A stretch of 26,953 nt of DNA from an uncultured Ureaplasma sp. (GTDB taxonomy: Bacteria > Bacillota_I > Bacilli_A > Mycoplasmatales > Mycoplasmoidaceae), in assembly GCA_910589685.1 (NCBI GenBank), contig CAJUTA010000037.1, forward strand, positions 1-26,953, in the 5' to 3' direction. The position numbers and the translations under genes were made by a program. Positions within the stretch are counted from its first letter, which is position 1. The number at the start of each line of letters is the position of its first letter. The notes under the pieces were generated by a model. The model was not told the origin of the DNA, did no database searches, and saw nothing but the letters and a program-made list of their open reading frames with translations. Shown here in pieces: positions 20,718-26,953 of the stretch.

Positions 20718-22415
20718 ATGACAAAACAAATCAAAAAAAATAATAAAAAAATTGTTAATAAAAAGTCTACAATAATTGATATTGCAAAACCTACAAATGT
20801 AAAATATGCCATTGAAATGATTAACATCACAAAAACTTTCTTAAATGGTAAAGTTATTGCAAATGACAAAGTAAATCTAAATGTCAAAAAAAATGAAGTG
20901 CATGCCATTATTGGTGAAAACGGTGCTGGAAAATCTACTTTAATGAGTATGCTATTTGGGATTTATTCTCCAGATTCTGGAGCAATAAAAATCAATGGTA
21001 ATCAAGTAAATTTCTCATCAGCAAAAGATGCTAGTGATATGGGATTAGGGATGGTTCATCAACACTTTAAATTAATTGATGAATTTACGGTTTGAGAAAA
21101 TATTATTCTTGGTAATGAAGGAACATCAAGATTAAAATTAATTAATCAAAATCGAATCAAACAAGAAATTCAAAATTTGATTAACTTATATGGATTCAAA
21201 TTAGATGTTAACAAAAAAGTGTCTGATTTAACAGTTGGGCAACAACAAAAAATTGAAATTTTGAAGCTTCTATATAGAAAAGCCGATATTCTTATTTTTG
21301 ATGAACCAACAGCTGTTTTATCTCAAGATGAAATTGAAGCATTTTTTGATATGATTAAGCAATTTAAGAGTTTGGGCAAAACAATCATAATTATTACACA
21401 TAAATTAGCTGAAATAAAATCAATTGCTGATTCAGGTACAGTTATTAGACGTGGTAAATATATTGATAGTTTTTCAATAAAAGATCGAACAATCGAAGAA
21501 ATTGCAGAAGCAATGGTTGGTCGAAAATTATTGGAAATTAAGAATCAACATCATGATATTTCAAAAAACCCTATTAAGTTCACTGTTGAGAATTTGCCTG
21601 TAGCAAAATATTTAAAATCACAAACTAAAACATCATTATTTAACAAATTATCAAGTAAATTTTTTCATTCTAATACAGAAAATAGTGATGAAACAAATAT
21701 TAAAAATAATAGTCATAATACATATCCAACAATTTCTTTTAATATTCGTGCAGGTGAGATATTTGCAATTTCGGGAGTTGAGGGAAATGGACAAAGTGAA
21801 TTAGCATTAATGTTAATTGGTTTAATAAATGCTCCTGGTGCAACAATTAAATTAATGGATAAAAATTTATCAAATATGCCAATTAAAAAACGATTACATT
21901 CAGGGGTTTCTTCAATTCCTGAAGATCGCCATAAATATGGTTTAGTCCTTGATATGCCTGTTAACAAAAATGCAGTACTTAATGAAATTGATATGAAACC
22001 ATATAGTAAATTAGGTTTTTTACAACAAGGTCAAATTAATAAAAAAGGTATTGACATTATTCAAAAATATGATGTTCGTGGAACAACACGAGGAACAACA
22101 ATATCTCGATTATTATCTGGTGGAAACCAACAAAAACTTATTATTGGTCGAGAAATGGAACGTGAGCATGAACTACTAATATTAGTTCAACCAACACGTG
22201 GAATGGATTTAGGTGCAATTCAATTTATTCATGAGCAAATTTTAAAAGAACGTGATGCAGGAAAAGCTATTCTCTTAATTTCATATGAATTGGATGAAAT
22301 ATTAACACTTGCTAATACAATTGCAGTTATTCAAAATGGTCAATTCTTAGATGTTGGAACTTATAAAGTAATGACACGTTCAAGAATTGGTCAATTAATG
22401 GCAGGGAAAAAGTAA
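20718..22415 (+). CDS. ABC importer ATP-binding protein with two nucleotide-binding domains (NupA/RbsA type)
   Basis: The 565-residue cytoplasmic ATPase has two ABC domains in one chain, as in sugar and nucleoside importers of this class. The first has Walker A GENGAGKST (Lys72), a Q-loop near MVHQHFKLID, signature LTVGQQQKIEI, and Walker B ILIFDEPTAVL. The second has the family's degenerate P-loop GVEGNGQSEL (353-362, Gln359 in place of Lys), LSGGNQQKLIIGREM and LLILVQPTRGMDLGA. This pattern is usual for the nucleoside branch. A Ser/Asn/Lys-rich linker of about 45 residues separates the halves. The start at 20718 gives an N-terminal Lys/Asn-rich extension of about 30 residues before the domain begins. 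GTAGG lies upstream, inside the previous stop region. One base separates its stop from the permease start. Confidence 0.94.
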
Positions 22416-22416
22416 C

Positions 22417-24771
22417 ATGAATAAATTTAAATTTAGAACAAAATTAATGTCTGATTCATTTGTCTATACAAAGACACGTAAATCAGCTACTAGAAATACA
22501 CTTTCAATTATTACATGTATTGTTGTTGCAATTATTGCTTCATTATTAATTGCAACAATTGTTGGATATAATCCGATTTCAATTTTGACTGATTTATTTA
22601 CAAAAGGATTTATTGATCCTACTACACTAATATGAAATATTAGTGTTTTAGGCATTGGAGCATTAGCATTTTCATTTGCTTTTAGAGCTGGTATATTTAA
22701 TATTGGTATTCCTGGACAATTAATTGGTTCAGGTTTAATATTATTGGTGATTACAAGAGCATTAGATTCAGCAGGAGTTGTTTTCCCTACAGGTCTTGGT
22801 CAAATATTTGCTTTATTAGTTGCAATAATAAGTGGTATGGCAATTGCTTCAATCACATCATTGTTAAAAGTTTATTTAAAAGTAAATGAAGTAGTTAGTT
22901 CAATTTTATTAAACTGAATTATTTACTTTGCTGTAAGATTGATTATCTTTAAGTACTATAACCCAGATCCAGGTGGTATTTTTTCACAATCAATGTCTTT
23001 CCCAGAACAATTTAGATTAGTTTCCAGTGTTTATGGTGGATTAATTCCAACAATCATTGTTTTCTTAGTTCTAGCAATTGGGATTGCGGTAATCAATAAA
23101 TATACTACATTTGGACACAAAATTTATGCAGTAGGTTGCAGCAAGACAGCAGCTAGATATGCTGGTTATAATTACAAAATGATAAATATATCAACAATGT
23201 CAATTTCAGGTGGACTAGTAGGAATTATGGCACTTGTCCTATACACATCAGGTCAAACTCCGACTATTCCAATTAACCGTGATTTTGATATTTTGCCAGT
23301 TCAAGGTTTCAATGCTATAACAATTGGACTAATTGCTTTAAATAATCCAATTGGAATTATTCCAGTTGCATTCCTAATGGGATTATTCCAATCATCAGCT
23401 CCATTCTTATCAGTTCCTCCTTCATTTAGTCAATTAATTATGGGAATGATTATTCTTGGTTCTGCAATGTTTGTTATATTGTTGCGATTCAAGCCTTGAT
23501 TATGATTCACTAAAAAAAGATATGGTTCAGGTTCTGATTTGGAATATCAAGAATATGAAAATAAAATGGAAACATTAATTTCTCAATATATCTTAAAATT
23601 AAATGAAATCAAGAATGAAACTAAATCAAAAATTAATGAAATTAAAAAACAATCAACTTTAGAAAAAACTTCTAAACAAGAAAAAATTAATCAAATTAAA
23701 CTAGATTTAAACAAAGAAATTAATTCCCTTTCAAACCAATATTTAGAAGATAAATCTAATATTAAAAAACAATATAAAAAGAGAATATTAATTTTCAAAG
23801 CTACAAGAACTTTCTATCCTGAAATTCACACTCAAAATATTATTAATTTAAAAAATAATAAATATGATCAACAATTATTAAATTCTAGTCGTCGTCATTT
23901 ACACCATTTATCAAATATGGTAAGTGACAAGAATAATTCATATGATAATATACTATTTGCTCACAATGCTTTATTTAAAAAATATGATAAATTATATGAA
24001 AATGCAAAATTGCACAATAAACTTGTTAGCAAACATAATAAAGATGATGTATTTTTCTTAAAATATGTTGCAATTCAATATGATAAATATAATTTATTCA
24101 ATACAACTATAGATAAATCAATTGAAATAGCAAAAACAAAAGTTAATGAATTAGCAATTGATTTAGAAAATGTTAAAAATGAAAATCATCATCGTTTTAT
24201 GAAAATATTAAAAATATTTTCTAATATGACACATCATAAATTCGATACAAAGGCAAAACTTTGAACATATATTAATGAAAACTTCAATGACTTTAGTTTA
24301 AAAGACAAATATAAAATTTATAATAGTTTTCAAAAATATCAATTATCAGATTCTAGTAAAGAATGGACAGTTGATAAGTTATTTAAAAACAATCCATATA
24401 ATAATAAAAACTTGGATCCTAAAACAATTGAATCTGTAAGCGATGAATTCGTCAAAAAATTTGAGATATTAATTGACAAATATTTAACAAAACAAGACAA
24501 AATAGATATTGTTAAAAATAAATATAATGCTATTAATATCAAGAATGAACAACAAATTGAAAATTGGAAAACAAGCACATCAAATTACTATAATTCGAAA
24601 CTACAATGTTACAAAAAAGTGAATTTAAATCGTTTAGAAACTAAATATAAACAATATAGTAAAGAAGCCGATGCATTAGAATTATCAAATGATGATAATA
24701 AAACATTACAAAGTTGGTTATTAAAATCATTTAATGAAGCACAAAAGAATTTTGAGAAAGGAAGTAATTAA
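22417..24771 (+). CDS. ABC importer permease 1 with long C-terminal coiled-coil extension
   Basis: This is a single 784-residue gene once TGA is read as Trp (at 22633, 22915, 23497, 24262 and others). Residues 1 to ~370 form a standard permease of the branched-chain/nucleoside type (BPD_transp_2). They have about eight to ten hydrophobic segments, FRAGIFNIGIPGQL, LKVNEVVSSILLNW, the coupling region GCSKTAARYAGYN and GFNAITIGLIALNNP. From about residue 375 (near 23540) to the end there are ~410 residues with no hydrophobic segment, rich in Lys, Asn, Glu and Ile. Heptad-like runs such as KLNEIKNETKSKINEIKKQ suggest coiled coils. The extension should be cytoplasmic. Its function is unknown; it could scaffold the ATPase or contact other proteins. 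The ribosome binding site AGGGAAAAAG lies in the end of the ATPase gene. Confidence 0.92.
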
Positions 24772-24773
24772 TT

Positions 24774-25703
24774 ATGAATTTAAATTTTGGTTCAATCTTT
24801 AATTACACTTTCTTAATTGCAACAATTTTAATTTTTGGTGCTATTAGTTGTTACTTTAGTGAACGTGTTGGTATTGCTAACATTAGTATTGAAGGTCAAA
24901 TGATCTTTGCTGCATTATCATTTGTAATCTTTGCGGAATTAATTTATCCAAAACTTGGAGATGAGAGCTTCATCTTACCATTAATAATTGGTTCAATTAT
25001 GACTCTGTTGAGTTCAAGTATATTTGCTTTTTTAACAATTAATTTAAAGGCAAATCAAATTGTTGCAGGTACAGCAATTAACATTGTTTTCTTAGGATTA
25101 GCAACATTCTTAACAGAGCCTCTTGGACCATTATTATCTAATGGTGTACACACTAAATTACAATCTCAGTATTTATCAATAATGCAATTTGGTGAAAGTA
25201 ATATTTATTTAACATCTGTTCTTATTTTTATATTTGCGATCATCATTGTTTGCGGCGTTTATTTATTAATTAAACGTACTCCATTAGGACTAAGATTCCG
25301 TGCAATTGGAAATAATCCAAATGCAGTGGATGCACAAGGAATAAATGTTATCAAATATCAATGAATTGCTCTAACAATTTCTGGAGGATTTGCTGGTTTA
25401 GCTGGTGGAATATACATGTACACATTTGGTGGTACATTTAGTGGGAATGTTAACGGATATGGATTTCTAGCATTAGCAATTCTAATCGCTGGTTCATGAA
25501 GAATACCATTACTTGCAATAGTAGCAATTGGATTCTCATTCTTAACTCGTTTATTTAATCAAATTACTATTTCAACATCACTTGATACAGATATTGCTAA
25601 AATTATTCCATTCGGAATTACATTATTATCATTAGTAGTATTTAGTTGATATGATGTTGCTCCAAAAAACTTAGGAATTCCATTTGATAAAACAAAAAGA
25701 TAA
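24774..25703 (+). CDS. ABC importer permease 2
   Basis: The 309-residue membrane protein is the second permease (BPD_transp_2 family) of the importer. It has about eight hydrophobic segments, the motif SERVGIANISIEGQM near the N-terminus, LKANQIVAGTAIN, the coupling loop LRFRAIGNNPNAVDAQGIN followed by SGGFAGLAGG, and GYGFLALAILIAGSW. Its size is normal for the family and, unlike permease 1, it has no extension. The AAAGGAAG ribosome binding site lies inside the end of permease 1, two bases after whose stop it starts. TGA codons in QWIA, GSWR and SWYD encode Trp. With the two binding proteins and the ATPase it completes the transporter. Confidence 0.94.
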
Positions 25704-25823
25704 GTTACAATATTAATTGCAAGATGCCTAAGAAAGTAACTGGTTAATAAACCTTAATTTGTTACCGAGGAATTTTAAGAGTGCATATTGCAATTAGTTA
25801 TTCAATTAATAGGAATATTTAAC
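25704..25823 (+). promoter_or_regulatory. Probable L10 leader (autoregulatory mRNA structure) of rplJ-rplL
   Basis: The 120-base gap before rplJ is structured. TAATTGCAAGATGC (25714-25727) pairs with GCATATTGCAATTA (25783-25796) with one mismatch, closing a domain of about 83 bases. Inside, GTAAC (25736-25740) can pair with GTTAC (25761-25765), next to a conserved-looking block AACCTTAATTTGTTACCGAGG. This resembles the Firmicutes L10 leader, where the L10-(L12)4 complex binds its own mRNA. AGGA at 25811-25814 is the rplJ ribosome binding site. Family assignment is by resemblance only. Confidence 0.68.
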
Positions 25824-26315
25824 ATGAGTGTAAAAGCAATTAATGCTAAACAAACTCTTGTTCATGAAATCTCTGAAAATTTAAAAAAAGCAAAATCATT
25901 TGTAGTTTTTGAATATTTGGGGTTAACTGCCACAGAAATTACTAGTTTAAGATTTGCATTAAACAAAAGTAATTCAAAGTTGCAAGTATTAAAAAATAAT
26001 ATTCTTGCTAGAGCTATTAAAGAAGCTAACATTAATGGATTTGATGATGCATTCATTGGACCAAATGCAATTGCTATTGCATATGAAGATGAAATCAGTC
26101 CTATAAAAGAAATTAGCAAAATTGCTAAAAATTGTGAATGTGTGAAAATTAAAGGTGCATATTTAGAAAACAATTTCTTGGATGCTCAAAAAGTTCAAGA
26201 AATTGCAAATATCCCTGGACGTGAAGGATTATACTCAATGTTCTTATCATGTTTACAATCTCCAGTTCGTAGCTTTTTATATGCTTTAAAAGCAGTTAGT
26301 GAAACAAAAAATTAA
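25824..26315 (+). CDS. rplJ: 50S ribosomal protein L10
   Basis: The 163-residue protein forms the base of the L7/L12 stalk of the large subunit, which recruits translational GTPases. The N-terminal half is typical: VHEISENLKKAKSFVVFEYLGLTATEIT, LRFALNKSNSKLQVLKNNILARA, and GPNAIAIAYEDEISP, followed by IPGREGLYSMFLSCLQSPVRSFLYALKAV, with the C-terminal helix that holds L12 dimers. The ATG at 25824 is chosen over a TTG at 25788 because it is preceded by AGGA and matches the family start; the TTG lies in the closing stem of the leader. rplL follows by 18 bases. Confidence 0.96.
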   Translation: MSVKAINAKQTLVHEISENLKKAKSFVVFEYLGLTATEITSLRFALNKSNSKLQVLKNNILARAIKEANINGFDDAFIGPNAIAIAYEDEISPIKEISKIAKNCECVKIKGAYLENNFLDAQKVQEIANIPGREGLYSMFLSCLQSPVRSFLYALKAVSETKN

Positions 26316-26333
26316 TTAATAAGGGTTTAAATT

Positions 26334-26702
26334 ATGGCTAAATTAACAAATGAACAAATTATTGAATCATTAAAAGAAATGTCAATTCTTGAAGTAAATG
26401 ATTTAATTAAAGCAATTGAAACTGAATTTGGTGTTTCTGCTGCTGCTCCAGTAGCAGTTGCTGCAGCTGGTGGTGCAAGCGCTGAAGCTCCAAGTGACTT
26501 CAATGTTGTTTTAGTAGATGCTGGTGCTAACAAAGTTGGTGTTATTAAATTAATCCGTGAAATCACTGGTTTAGGTTTAATGGAAGCAAAACAAATGTCA
26601 GAAAAATCTGGTAGTGTTATTAAAGAAGGCGTTAAAACTGAAGACGCTAATGCTATGAAAAAACAATTTGAAGAAATTGGCGCAAAAGTTGAATTAAAAT
26701 AA
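26334..26702 (+). CDS. rplL: 50S ribosomal protein L7/L12
   Basis: The 122-residue protein is the multicopy stalk protein that contacts EF-Tu, EF-G and other factors. The N-terminal dimerisation domain (LTNEQIIESLKEMSILEVNDLIKAIE) is followed by an Ala-rich hinge (VSAAAPVAVAAAGGASAEAP) and the compact C-terminal domain with DFNVVLVDAGANKVGVIKLIREITGLGLMEAK. The length equals the family norm. AAGGG precedes the start. It is the last gene of the rplJ-rplL unit and is followed by a strong terminator. Confidence 0.98.
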   Translation: MAKLTNEQIIESLKEMSILEVNDLIKAIETEFGVSAAAPVAVAAAGGASAEAPSDFNVVLVDAGANKVGVIKLIREITGLGLMEAKQMSEKSGSVIKEGVKTEDANAMKKQFEEIGAKVELK

Positions 26703-26729
26703 TTTTAATTTAAATTAATAAATATATTT

Positions 26730-26760
26730 ATCCGATGATATAAAGTCATCGGATTTTTTT
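26730..26760 (+). terminator. Intrinsic terminator of rplJ-rplL
   Basis: ATCCGATGA (26730-26738) pairs perfectly with TCATCGGAT (26746-26754) around a seven-base loop, and eight Ts follow to 26760. This is the clearest rho-independent terminator in the window, about 30 bases after the rplL stop. Confidence 0.93.
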
Positions 26761-26773
26761 ATTGCTAATTTTT

Positions 26774-26803
26774 ATTAATTAAATATTTTGAAATTTAATT
26801 AAT
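26774..26803. repeat. AT-only inverted repeat between convergent genes
   Basis: ATTAATTAAAT (26774-26784) and ATTTAATTAAT (26793-26803) are perfect 11-bp reverse complements around an eight-base loop. It lies between the rplL terminator and the end of the minus-strand gene at 26837. It could help end the minus-strand transcript, but it has no GC pairs and no T-run on that strand. Confidence 0.35.
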
Positions 26804-26836
26804 TTTCTTAGTTGTTATTAAATAAATTTCACTTGA

Positions 26837-26953
26837 TTAGCTAAGTGTAATTCCACCTGTACCATCATTGAAGAAGATTTTAATTGTTTTCTTCTTCATG
26901 CTATTAACCATATCGTTTGCATTTCCTAAAGTTGGAGTGCTGCTGAAGTAACG
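26837..26953 (-). CDS. 3' end of an unrecognised minus-strand gene (partial)
   Basis: The reverse strand is open from the window edge to a TAA at 26837-26839, giving 38 C-terminal residues that begin RYFSSTPTLGNAND and end FFNDGTGGITLS. The reading is continuous for 39 codons in an AT-rich region, and its composition (Gly, Ser, Thr, Asn with a KKKTIKIFF strand-like stretch) suggests a secreted or surface protein, but no family is recognised. It converges on rplL. Confidence 0.6.
   Translation of the reverse strand, partial: RYFSSTPTLGNANDMVNSMKKKTIKIFFNDGTGGITLS

Noticed and set aside
21770..21806. Degenerate second P-loop (Gln in place of Lys) in the ABC ATPase as a sign of inactivation
   Set aside because: GxxGNGQSEL is the normal form in the second domain of this nucleoside-importer family.
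23500..23540. Possible gene boundary between the permease and a separate coiled-coil protein
   Set aside because: The frame runs through two TGA Trp codons with no stop, and no ribosome binding site precedes a candidate start; one fused product is the simpler reading.
25788..25823. Earlier TTG start for rplJ
   Set aside because: It lies in the closing stem of the leader and adds residues not typical of L10; the ATG at 25824 has AGGA upstream and gives the family N-terminus.

Overview
The window looks like a stretch of a wall-less bacterium (class Mollicutes, Mycoplasma/Ureaplasma-type). The DNA is very AT-rich and genes are tightly packed. Most long genes stay open only if TGA is read as tryptophan (genetic code 4): ligA, the P-type ATPase, the helicase, metK, asnS, clpB and the ABC transporter genes all have in-frame TGA at positions where tryptophan fits. 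I cannot name the species. There are no mobile elements, CRISPR arrays or rRNA genes.

Layout. 1-210: tail of an upstream gene, a hairpin, tRNA-Gly(GCC) and its terminator. 260-3218: ligA (+) and tsaD (-) converge and overlap at their 3' ends. 3309-6551: a P2-type cation ATPase with an unusual Ser/Lys-rich C-terminal tail, followed by a long hairpin. 6688-15103: five same-strand genes with no clear terminator between them (SF1 helicase with a nuclease-like tail, metK, asnS, pgsA, gapN); the last four junctions are very short or overlap, so they may be one operon. 15113-17308: clpB behind a near-perfect CIRCE operator. 17362-25703: an ABC importer of the BMP/Nup (nucleoside) type, made of two tandem substrate-binding paralogues, a double-domain ATPase and two permeases. 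25704-26702: a likely L10 autoregulatory leader with rplJ and rplL, closed by a strong terminator. 26837-26953: the 3' end of an unrecognised minus-strand gene.

How the genes fit together. The set suits a host-dependent minimal cell: repair and replication (ligA, helicase), tRNA modification and charging (tsaD, asnS, tRNA-Gly), SAM supply (metK), phospholipid synthesis (pgsA), an NADPH-producing glycolytic side step (gapN), heat-shock disaggregation (clpB), cation homeostasis and nucleoside uptake.

The most unusual part is the importer. Its first permease carries a roughly 410-residue lysine-rich, coiled-coil-like C-terminal extension, and its two binding proteins are large and have an N-terminal membrane segment but no lipobox cysteine. 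This is the best candidate in the window for something not well described. Secondary points are the altered ion-site residues and the tail of the P-type ATPase, the probably inactive nuclease domain of the helicase, and an inverted repeat that encloses the putative -10 box of the importer operon.
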